Below, one piece after another: positions 10,544 through 19,507 of a stretch of DNA of 64,000 bases (position 1 is its first letter; the number at the start of each line of letters is the position of its first letter). The stretch lies in the NCBI RefSeq assembly GCF_963855985.1, contig NC_087106.1, positions 913,001 to 977,000 of the forward strand, read 5' to 3'. The stretch is from Ostrinia nubilalis. Its lineage: Eukaryota > Arthropoda > Insecta > Lepidoptera > Crambidae. The notes under the pieces were generated by a model. The model was not told the DNA's origin, did not search any database, and saw only the letters and a program-made list of their open reading frames with translations. The position numbers and the translations under genes are program-made.

Positions 10544-10549
10544 TTTAAA
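10508..10549 (-). promoter_or_regulatory. -1 programmed ribosomal frameshift signal (gag to pol)
   Basis: On the minus strand the heptamer T TTA AAC (10549-10543) sits in the gag frame two codons before the gag TAG (10539-10537). Seven bases further on, GGGCT-CACG (10535-10527) can pair with CGTG-C-AGCCC (10517-10508), giving a 9-bp stem with one bulged base and a 9-nt loop. Slippage by one base back opens the pol frame. Heptamer, spacing and stem all match known retroviral -1 signals. Confidence 0.9.
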
Positions 10550-11532
10550 TGATTTGTTGGGATTTGGTCATCGTCTTCGGGCTGTTGAATTGTTGTGTCC
10601 TCATAAATATAGGGTTGAATTTCAGGATCAGGATATTCGGAATTTTCAACGCAATGAACGCGTGCTGGTTGAGACGTTCTAGATCTCTGGTTCTGATTAA
10701 AGCTTGGACGACTGGAATTTTGCGTCGGATTTTGAGAAAACTTGAAGCGGTTGTTATTGTATTCTCTCCTTCGACAGTTTTCAATTGTGTGACCTTGGTT
10801 TTTGCAATATCTGCAGAAATTTGGGTTTTGGTTAGGATTTTGATTGGGATTTTGAATATTATTTATTGTGGGTCTAAATAAATTCTTTCCCGTATTGTTA
10901 AATCGGGGACGCGGTGATGGCCCGGCCACAGGAGCAGGATTATGGCGGGTCATCAATTTTTGGATCTTTTCTTCTGAAATGGCTAGGTTTACGGCTTCAT
11001 TTAATGTTGCGGGTTCTTTCATTCTGATAATATTTGAAATTTTGGGTGTTAATCCCAGAAGGAAGGTATGGAGAGCTAAATCTTCCATTGCAGCGATTTT
11101 TCCGACTAATTCTTTTGATTTTTTATTGGATAGTGTGATTTCTGTTAATAATTTTGAAAGGCAAGTTTCAATCCGTAACCCGAATTGATTAACGGGCTCA
11201 GAATTTGACTGCCTACATTCCTGTAATTCAGCAAGGAGGTGAGTGTAGTGCTTCTTTTCTCCGAATTGGGTTTTCAGGAATTCACTGAGCTGGTCCCAAC
11301 TGTCGAAGTCTTTTATAGAGCAAGCTACCTCAGCCTTGCCTTCGAGCTGGCTCAATATATATTTAAATAAAATCGGCTTTTGTGTTGAATGTGCGAGAGA
11401 ATTGGCATTATTGCAGTTACTCAGAAATGAATTTAGATTTTCGCGTTTTCCATCGAATGGTTTAATAAATTTGAACAAAACTGATATGTCTAATTTCTCC
11501 TCTGACGTTTCGGTTTCTGGTTTTGGCGGCAT
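10537..11532 (-). CDS. gag: Errantivirus Gag
   Basis: The 331-residue frame begins with ATG at 11532 and contains a capsid-like retrotransposon gag region (about residues 20-195). After a proline/asparagine-rich segment comes a single zinc knuckle of the CX2CX4HX4C form, CRYCKNQGHTIENC (about 240-253). This protein packages the RNA and forms the particle in Gypsy-type elements. It ends at a TAG next to the frameshift heptamer, so Gag and Gag-Pol come from the same mRNA. No disabling changes are visible. Confidence 0.92.
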   Translation of the reverse strand: MPPKPETETSEEKLDISVLFKFIKPFDGKRENLNSFLSNCNNANSLAHSTQKPILFKYILSQLEGKAEVACSIKDFDSWDQLSEFLKTQFGEKKHYTHLLAELQECRQSNSEPVNQFGLRIETCLSKLLTEITLSNKKSKELVGKIAAMEDLALHTFLLGLTPKISNIIRMKEPATLNEAVNLAISEEKIQKLMTRHNPAPVAGPSPRPRFNNTGKNLFRPTINNIQNPNQNPNQNPNFCRYCKNQGHTIENCRRREYNNNRFKFSQNPTQNSSRPSFNQNQRSRTSQPARVHCVENSEYPDPEIQPYIYEDTTIQQPEDDDQIPTNHLNE

Positions 11533-12840
11533 TTTTAATTTAATGTATTACTGAATTGATGAATATTATTTATGAAATATTTTAACTTGCTGAAAACAAT
11601 GAACACGACAAAAAATAATATAAGAATAATTGAATGATTACGTAAAATTCACGAGGAAAATCTGTAATAAAAACCGACACACAAACAAAATAAATTTACG
11701 AAGAGACCCTGTATAAAAATATTGAATAATTTAGCCACCTGGTTTGAAGACACTGCGAGCGGCGAGTACAGCGATAACGAAGGTATGTGGATGCGTGGGC
11801 GCCGGACGAGGCGACGCTTGTTTTGACTAACACTTACTTACAGGAACAGATATTAATTAAGTACAAAGCTTAATTTAATATAGGGTCCTTCTAAATCAGC
11901 TACGTTCCGTTTAATGGGAGCATGTATACGTCACACTGAATACGTTCCCAAAGTTTGAGCCAAAAATTCAGGCTAGTTTCCGAGATAATTAAGGAAACAA
12001 CTTCATTTCTTATCAACCCAATACAACACCCTGTTCAGCTGATTCACTACTACACTGACAAAAATCCGCACGCACACGAGCTTACGTAATGGCCGCCATT
12101 GCGCTTGTGCTGCCGTTGGGCCACTGGCCGCGAACACAAGAGTGCCGCCGGACGACGGACCGGGCGCCACACAAGCTATTCTAGGGCTACTACTAGTTAT
12201 TTAAGGAATTAAATTAAGCAGAAAATTAAAGTTTATTTATTTTTGGTAACATAAAAAAATCTTATGTGGTAAGTAGGTACTTATTTAGTGGCCTTAATGG
12301 AATGATGTTTATTCAAAAGTTCGTTAAAATACTTTTGCGCTTGTAAAAATCTTTTATTTCAAACGTAGCAACGAAACGAAGCAAAAAAGTTAGTTGCCGA
12401 AATCAATGACTTATTTTTATGCCATACACAAATGGGATAGTTACCATGACTATGAAATTTAGAATTACGGTTATTATTACGATAAAGCAGGCACATTTTT
12501 CATGTTAATTTTAATCGCTTAATATCCCCTTAGCAAATTAAAAATGTGATTCGTAATTGACTCGATCATAGCAGAAACTAAACGCTATCGAATTATCTAC
12601 CTGTGATTATCGGCAGTCTTTAGTATTCCGAAGTAAATAATTGTTCCCAACTATCAATTTTAAACTGAAATAATAATCATTAAAATCATCGTAGAAACAA
12701 AAAAAAATTATAAAAGTAAATAATGATTGTTTTATTATTATTAAGATTAGAAAGAATTTTGGAGTTGACATCCTTATTTATGCGTGGCGGAGTCGGTGGT
12801 ATCAAAGACAGCCGTCCCTCACAATAGCCGACCGCGCTAG

Positions 12841-13298
12841 TGTTGTAAAAACCTCGAGTCTTTAAAGTCTTTATTTTGAGACTTGAGTTTATTTTTAAGA
12901 CTAGGACTCGTTAGTCACATGAATAAGGGAATAATTGAGTCTTCCGAGTCCTTTCGAGTATTTTAAGTTCTTTGAGCTAGACTGAATCATGACATGAACT
13001 TGAGTTGGTGTATACTAATAGGCAATAATGAGTGATTTCATATCAACATCCGTATGTTATATCCTTACTAATTGAAAATAAAATAAATCGCACAATACAA
13101 ATGTAATATCAATAAAATTGCATTAAACGCAAATAATCGAATCAGAAGTATCCATCTAAAGACTGACGATTTTCGTAATCAAAAAGTTAAAACGGTCCAA
13201 TAAAATAATAAACACACAGTCTTAATTCATAGCTATTTTATTTTCTTCAAACTTTTAATAAGTAAGATTCCAAGACTCGAGTGTCGTATCGTACAACA
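12841..13298. mobile_element. Small nested inverted-repeat element (MITE-like)
   Basis: TGTTGTA at 12841 and TACAACA at 13298 form inverted ends, with further matching of CTCGAGTCTT a few bases inside. CTAG flanks both sides (12837-12840 and 13299-13302). It could be a 4-bp target duplication or part of the inverted ends, so the superfamily is open. There is no coding capacity. Confidence 0.65.
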
Positions 13299-14051
13299 CT
13301 AGCCGGCGCGCAGCAAACGAACTTTTAGACACGTGCCGCCGCCTTTTGACACGTGCCGCCGGCCGCCGGCTAGCGCAATGTACACTCACCAAAATAAAAT
13401 TAAGAAATGCAACAAACTTTTTTTTACTATTCAAATTAAAATTGTGTTTATTGTTAAATCACAGGTACATAAGATAGGTCATAAATAAATACCAAGTTGG
13501 AACGGAAATGATTCGGAAATTTTATTTAACTAATTAGGTACCTACCTACCTCATCTACTTTTCTATTGTAATAGAAATGATGACATTAACGATTAATTTA
13601 AGAATGGACTTTGATTTAGGATAAATGGAATATCAATACAAACAAATTGAAGAGTTTTATTTGCTTCAATAGTCTAATTTCATGTTTCTAAATAATTGAC
13701 TAGGCCATTGAATTACCTTCACAAAACAATAAGTTCGATTAATTTTTAATTATTATCTGTTATAGGATATTTTAGCATGAAATACTCAACACCATAATTT
13801 AGATTCGAATCAATTGAAATCGAAAGCAAGCAGATAAAATAATAAACAAATAAGTTTCTTTTTTGTCGACTGTACGCTTATGCCAACTTTTCGGCTCTTG
13901 CTTTGGCGGCGTCGGCGTCTTTGTGTCAACAAAAGGCGTGCGGCTTGTCGGCATTTGTCGGCGCGTGCGCTTTGATTTAATTCAGTTTTTGACTAGCTTT
14001 CTTGTGTGAAGGTGCGTTTTGTAGTGCTCGTGAAGTGAACTATGACGCACA

Positions 14052-15262
14052 CGGCCGAATACTGAAACACTACTCAAATCTGTCACTCAGCTGACGGGCT
14101 CCTAAATTTAAGTATCCTTCAATTTTAAATGGTATTCTCAAACGCTACTCAACGGATTTGAAGCCGTGATCAGCTAAGCAGCTCTCAAATGTTTACATAA
14201 TGGCAACATTTACCAAAAAAAGTATGTTTTCATTTACACAAATGATAACTTTACGTCTTTTATCCATTACACGCAGCATCGTTTGGTTATGTATTGTCTT
14301 TTATGGAAATATACTCAATCAACTTAACATAGAACAGTTTATTTTTAGTTTCTATTATATATAAATCTCGTTTTATCATATAAAAATAATAATGCTTGCA
14401 TTTTTATTTAATTAAAAAAATAATTTTAAATATGATACTTTTAATTGTTGAAATCTATTAAGTGGCGATCGTGGACCGAAACGTAACCACAATTGACATT
14501 TATCATTGTTGACTGACAGAGCATCAAATTGACAAATCAACAACTCTTGGAAATGCTGCTATGCGATGTCCCCTTAATCCTCAGAAATAGGCATGTTTAT
14601 GTAAAGCGATTTCATAGCAGCTATTATGGTTGTTACTTCGTGCACTATACGATGCACAGTTGGCTGTTAGATGTGGAAGATATCACCTAGTACACGTTCA
14701 TAACTTCCCGTTGCGTAGAACAGTAGGGTTATAATAAGTATTTGGTCCACTGGTTGTATGGCATTTGGTGAGGGGTTTCAAAGAGCTTCCAAATTATGAA
14801 TCCAGAAACAACACCGTTTCTTTAGAGACGCGGAACCTCGCTCGGAATTGCATGTCATTATAATAATATTTTTCAATAGCGTTCAGCCTAATTGCGTTCC
14901 TGCGATTAGATCTAGGTATTTCCTCGAGGCGCGAAAGAAATGATAACGATGACACACATTATTTACCACTATTTAGGTCGTTTTAGGTATAACAATAGGA
15001 TTTAAGATACCGCGCAAGCACTCTCAAATTTAACAGCTGCTTAAGACGATTTGACAGTTGTTTGAGTAATGCTTAGCGTTGAATGGCGTTTCAGTATGCG
15101 AAAATTCATTTAAGTGGCGTTTGAGTGCAACTTAATTTGAGAGGTGCTTAAAAATTGAGAACTGCTCAGATATTGTTTTGAGTATGCGAAATGTAAGTTT
15201 AGGAGCTGCTTAACTATTTGAGAAGCCGTCAAATATTTAAATGGCGTTTCAGTATTCGGCCG
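14052..15262 (-). mobile_element. Decayed PIF/Harbinger transposon
   Basis: CGGCCGAATACTGAAAC at the left is mirrored at the right (15246-15262), with ACA on both outer sides as a possible 3-bp target duplication. The minus strand shows two Harbinger transposase segments broken by stops. One reads DMQFRARFRVSKETVLFL (about 14850-14795). The other reads GDIFHI, a stop, then QPTVHRIVHEV (about 14685-14635), which is the helix-turn-helix before the DDE domain. The catalytic core is not recognisable. Several subterminal direct and inverted copies of a TTTGAG/CTCAAA-type motif lie at both ends. Confidence 0.8.
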
Positions 15263-15769
15263 ACAGATGCACAAATGCAAATAAATTTACTAAAACGCGC
15301 CTTAAAAATCATGGCCTTTGCTGGTTGATTTTTCGATGGTATCGTGACGTGAGTCCGTTTTACTGTGATTAACATAAGATAATAAGGATAGACAACGATA
15401 TGAGAGTAGGCCTGCAACATTGAAGTGATAGCTCGCCCAATCAGTCGATCAGCTAATCGGCTATCAGCTGTGACGACTGCTGTGAGTTGTTATGACGTGA
15501 GTGTAAACAACAAAAAAGTGTGCAGTGGTAGTGAGCGTTGTGTGTGTTGTGTCTCGTGTTCCTGTGCAGAATGAATACACTACAGCTTTGTTGTGTAAGT
15601 AAAAAATACAGCATGTTCCATTATGTAAGACGAAATGAATTTTTATTTTGTTAGAAAATGTAACTTTGTAAAATCATTATAAAACACATACTCAAATTTG
15701 GTGAACTTGTTCAGTGTACCGTATAGATGCCCCCATTAAAAGGAATGTAGCTAGTTTAGAAGGACCCTG

Positions 15770-16269
15770 TATATGGTTACTCTAATGAATAATGTTAATG
15801 CTATGATATAGTTATTTTTCTAAAAATTATTCACTGGATGTTGTTAAATTTATCACTGAATTAGATCTTGAACCGACGTAAATAAAAAGTTGTTTTAACT
15901 CACAGGATGATGCACTTCATTTTACGATGCACTAAACGGGATTCGAAGTGTTGACCTTGGAACTTGAACACTGTAGTTGAACTCGTTGACACTGGACACG
16001 TAGACACGACTTGCGGAGCAGGATACAGCGGGATATAGAAGAGCGATGCGCGACCACTGGAGAGCCGGGATAATTTCGGCTTTGGATGAACCGGGATACT
16101 TCCGGCCTCTGGATGATGATGAGTCCAAACCGGGATGACGACGATGATGACGACGATGATGATGATGACGGACACTGGGCTATGATAGTTCGGGTGATGA
16201 CGATGTTGGATGCGTGGCACTGCTGATTATTTTTGCACACTTGGAGACGTCCTTGAGATGTACTTTTAC
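15770..16269 (-). other. 5' leader of the endogenous retrovirus
   Basis: This stretch lies between the primer-binding site and the DNA element inserted in the leader. It includes a GAC/GAT trinucleotide microsatellite (about 16135-16172). No conserved gene is evident; the short open frames overlap the microsatellite and have no family resemblance. The leader would hold the packaging signal and possibly the 5' splice site for env, but I cannot point to either. Confidence 0.5.
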
Positions 16270-16287
16270 ATCCCACCGCTGCCACCA
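16270..16287 (-). promoter_or_regulatory. Primer-binding site complementary to tRNA-Leu
   Basis: The plus strand reads ATCCCACCGCTGCCACCA, which equals the 3' end of a eukaryotic tRNA-Leu including CCA. It abuts the LTR with a single intervening base. The minus-strand retroviral RNA would therefore be primed by tRNA-Leu. Confidence 0.8.
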
Positions 16288-16288
16288 A

Positions 16289-16553
16289 TGTTATGAGGAT
16301 ATTAAAATGTCTTTTTAAAAAACAATTATTTTTTATTAACTGAAATACGTTTACTTTAAACACAGAATTTACTTTGAATATCCGAACTGACTCTATTTTG
16401 AATGCCCGAAAGTTAGAGGTCCTTACTGGATGGATGCCCGGTCTGAACTGCGCCTCCGAACTGGAGGTTCAGGCTCGCTGCATCGTGAAAATGCTGACTC
16501 TGCAGGTTAGGATGGCAATACAGCAGTTTAGCCAACATTTTCAAGGTGTAACA
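16289..16553 (-). repeat. 5' LTR of the endogenous retrovirus
   Basis: 265-bp repeat, nearly identical to 3436-3702. It ends at GTGTAACA and is followed by the GTAC target duplication (16554-16557). On the minus strand it should contain the promoter driving gag-pol-env. Confidence 0.95.
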
Positions 16554-17290
16554 GTACACACAGGTGGTAGTGGATGAAGAAACGTCAAAACTTCTCATAC
16601 TCAATACGTGCAAAGGACTTTACACAGTACATCGCTTAGCTTTTGGAGTTAAAGCATGTCCGGGAATTTTCCAACGCCTTATGACATCCTTGTTGGCAGG
16701 CATCCCTGGAGTGGCAGTCCTGATTGATGACATAATTGTCTCCGGTTGCTCAAGTATGGAAATGGAGGCCAGACTGGACACAGTTTTAGACCGAATTAAA
16801 CGTGCAGGACTACGACTTAACAAGACCAAATGTAAATTTGCCAGAGACAGTGTAGAGTTTCTAGGCTTTAGAATAGACTCAGAAGGCATTCATCCGGCAC
16901 CAAGTAAGGTGGATTCCATAATTAACACACCGGAGTCTAAAAATAAGCAAGAGCTTCAAGCATTTCTTGGACTATATAACTTTTATGAAAGGTTTATTCC
17001 ACACAAGGCCACAGTTCTTGAACCATTACATCGGTTATTAGACAAATGGAAATGGACTGAATTAGAACAAAATGCCTTTGATACAGCAAAGCACTTACTG
17101 ACTTTTGATCTGACACTTAGCCATTACGATGTGAACTAACCGCTGATCCTTACCTGTAACAGTTCTGAGTACGGTGTGGGAGCGGTACTGTCTCATGAAG
17201 ACGAGAACCATAATGAGTGTCCAGTAGCCATGGCTTCAAGAGCATTTGATAGCAATATGCCCAACTTTCTTACAAATATAGCAGGTTAAT
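16554..17290 (+). pseudogene. Gypsy reverse transcriptase / RNase H, 3' half
   Basis: Continuing the fragment that ends at 3435, the translation shows RLAFGVKACPGIFQRLM, an LIDDIIVSG active-site box, the LNKTKCKFA and EFLGFRID thumb motifs, and FLGLYNFYERFIP of the connection. The frame then meets a TAA at 17137. RNase H sequence continues beyond it (LILTCNSSEYGVGAVLSH, then PVAMASRAF) up to about 17240. The copy was therefore already inactive, or became so after being split. Confidence 0.9.
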
Positions 17291-17328
17291 GATTTTCTGA
17301 AACATGCGTCTGCTTTATGAGAACCCCC

Positions 17329-18690
17329 TGTAACGTTGCGTTTTAGCTGTTTTTCACAAATTGATATTTCTTCTCGATATTTGGATTTAGGATACCACTA
17401 ACGATTGGCGTGATTTAGAATTAATTTGCAATAGATGGCGCTTTTTTGCTCAGTTAATTGAAATATATTTTGATGAAACATTTCCTAGTGTTTTTATATT
17501 GATTATTCTATTTTTTAAATAGAATATTTTCAGTGTTCTGGAAATTGTTTTCATCATGGTTTTATTAGTACATAGGTACTTACTTTTTTTAAGCGACGAA
17601 ACGAAACGTTTCGCGATGTCAATGGAATCGCGACTGTCAGTTGAGCTGTCAAATCACTTAGGAATTTTGGTCGATCGTGCGCAACCGCAATTTTATCATT
17701 TTCGGGAATGTAATTCCCTGTATTTCAAATCGGGTGATGCAAAATGCATCGACGATAATTTTTTTGATAAATAAAAAAAAATAGCACACATGAGGTAAGT
17801 TCCCGTCGGAGAATTTATTTATATTTTCGTGATTGATATTTTTCGTATTCCAGTACGTGGTATTTCATGTGATCGTTTCTTTCAGAAATTTCCTAAACGT
17901 TATGTTGGATGAGGGCTGGGATGCTGAAGACTGCGAGTGAAGTTCAAATTAGCGAGCAGTCTTCGTAAGTATTTGTTTCCCATTGCGGGTTTTTTCATAA
18001 CCTAATGCCACGTTCCACATGTGATGCTGACACTCGTATTTTTCGTTTCAGATGCGGGATATTTTATAGACATTGAATATTTTAGATATTTCAATATTTC
18101 ATATTGATTTCTTTTCATTTCGTATAAATTATTTCTCCTTTCTAAACTGCTGATCTCTTCGCATTTCCTCCTTGTCATCAAACCTCTGTCTCTGCAAGAG
18201 TTTTAACGCTTTCCTGTCGAGGAGATGCAAGAGCTTCATCTGGCACTGCGCGCTTGAGGCCGTGGAGGACGCTGCTTGTAGCCTAAAAGTGTGCGAGACC
18301 CGTTGGACCCCGGAAGAAGAGAGGAACGTTCAGGGTAACGGCTTATAACCGCATGGCTTCCAAGGTACCCACTTTTCCATCCTTCAAGTAGGAGTCTTTC
18401 CGACCTGACATCGCGCAGTTATCTTAACTAGTAGAGTCTTTTAATATTTAGGCTGAGTTTTAAGAAATTTGTAGTGGCAATAATATTCACCAAACCGAAC
18501 CTAATTAACGACCCTGAATCCCTTGAGATTGGCACTATCTATTACAGTAGTTATAATATTGTAATTGTCAAATGTATACGAGCTTACGAGACAAAATAAA
18601 TTGTGTCAATTGAGAGGGAGCTGTTATATTTACATTTCTAATTACAATACAAGGAACGGTAACTTTTATAAATTTCTGCAAGCCGGACAA
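17329..18690. other. Duplicated non-coding segment with intron-like junctions
   Basis: I recognise no protein family. Two stretches have good splice borders on the plus strand. One runs from a GAG|GTAAGTTCCC donor (about 17791) to a TATTCCAG acceptor (about 17854). Another runs from a CTTCG|TAAGTATTTG-type donor (about 17966) to TTTCGTTTCAG (about 18051). The same junctions exist in copy 2. This could be the 5' part of a transcribed unit, either host or element. Small open frames here have no family resemblance. Confidence 0.3.
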
Positions 18691-18699
18691 CCTCTTTTC

Positions 18700-19070
18700 A
18701 CGTGCAGACAATTCACCATCTTCTCAGTCTGCACCGGTGGCGGTTCAATTCCAGTCACCAAGCCGCCAGGAAAAAATCATTTCTTGCACCCCACATGCAA
18801 CGTGGGCATTCCAGTCTGCTGCTCACTCTGCCTAGCATGGCGGAGGAGTTTGGCTGCATATTGCTCACTCCTTGTTCCGCATTCTCATAATTGGTAGCTA
18901 TTTGAATAGCTTTTTCGAAGGTTAAAGATTCATTTTCAATCAATAGTTGTTTAGTAATATTTTCATTTTTAATACCACAAACGAACTTATCTGTCAAAGC
19001 TTGGTTCAAAAACTCTCCAAATTGACAGTTGCTTGCCTTCACTTTTAATTCCAATATGAACTCGTTGATA
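18700..19070 (-). pseudogene. Gypsy gag remnant, C-terminal part (copy 1)
   Basis: The minus-strand translation INEFILELKVKASNCQFG, followed by LTDKFVCGIKNENITKQLL and an IATNYENAEQ segment, is the middle-to-end of a Ty3/Gypsy gag of the type with a FVCGL motif. The N-terminal part of the same gag lies at 23010-23283. The two were first separated by a solo-LTR-like insertion (22612-23009) and then, only in this copy, by a 3.5-kb LINE. Downstream of the gag core the frame degenerates. Confidence 0.8.
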
Positions 19071-19378
19071 TATAATAATAATAATAATAAATAATAATAA
19101 AAACGTTTATTTGAACCAAAAGTTACATTATGCATGTATTACTATGCAAAAGTTACAAAAAGTGGCATGATAATCGGGGGTCCCATGACTACTAAACTAG
19201 GTTACAACCTGTATCTTAGTAGCCAGTGATTCCTCAACTAAGATTTAAATACAATGACTTGGTCCGATTGGTTAGTCTTTTAAAACAAAACCAAAACTTT
19301 TAAAACAAGAAAAAGAAGACTTAAATTTAGTTTAAAACAGTGTTACATAACAATTAGAGTACAAACGAATGAACGTGT

Positions 19379-19470
19379 TATTGTGTGAGAGTGAGTGTGT
19401 GAGAGTGAGTGAGTGAGTGAGAGTGAGTGAGTGAAATTATCAGTGTGTAAGTGAGTGAGGTGTGCAAGTC
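19379..19470 (+). repeat. GTGA-rich simple repeat
   Basis: Imperfect GAGTGAGTGTGTGAGAGTGA tracts occur in the 3' untranslated part of the LINE. No other content is apparent. Confidence 0.8.
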
Positions 19471-19507
19471 TGTGCTGAGTGGTAAGGTGGCAACTGCATA
19501 ACCTGCA

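Larger units (their letters stand above)
11881..15769. mobile_element. 3.9-kb DNA element with about 65-bp inverted ends, TA-flanked, in the retroviral leader
   Basis: The left end (TAGGGTCCTTCTAAATCAGC) matches the reverse complement of the right end (CAGGGTCCTTCTAAACTAGC), and similarity continues for about 65 bp. Both borders have TA (11879-11880 and 15770-15771), the target duplication typical of the Tc1/mariner superfamily. I see no transposase for these ends. The interior is AT-rich, carries a GC-rich strip near 12090-12170, and holds at least two further nested elements. It lies between the 5' LTR and gag and enlarges the leader from roughly 0.9 kb to 4.8 kb. Confidence 0.8.
3436..16553 (-). 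mobile_element. Errantivirus-like endogenous retrovirus (Ty3/Gypsy with env), nested insertions inside
   Basis: Two near-identical terminal repeats (3436-3702 and 16289-16553, beginning TGTTATGA and ending GTGTAACA) flank minus-strand gag, pol and env in that order. The element is bordered by the 4-bp target duplication GTAC (3432-3435 and 16554-16557). Removing it restores a Gypsy reverse transcriptase reading frame exactly. A tRNA-Leu-type primer site abuts the 5' LTR. Gag, most of pol and env are still open, but the integrase is interrupted by a LINE fragment near 5875-6250, so this copy should not be autonomous. The LTRs differ mainly by a 2-base indel, which suggests a young insertion. 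Gene order, frameshifted pol and baculovirus-F-like env are those of insect errantiviruses. Confidence 0.95.

Noticed and set aside
15900..16363. Overlapping open frames around the GAC/GAT microsatellite, one with a run of serines or isoleucines
   Set aside because: The open frames are by-products of a trinucleotide repeat in the retroviral leader and have no family features.
18565..18897. Plus-strand frames of 110 and 62 residues repeated in both duplication copies
   Set aside because: They run antisense to the Gypsy gag remnant, and their repetition is due to the segmental duplication.
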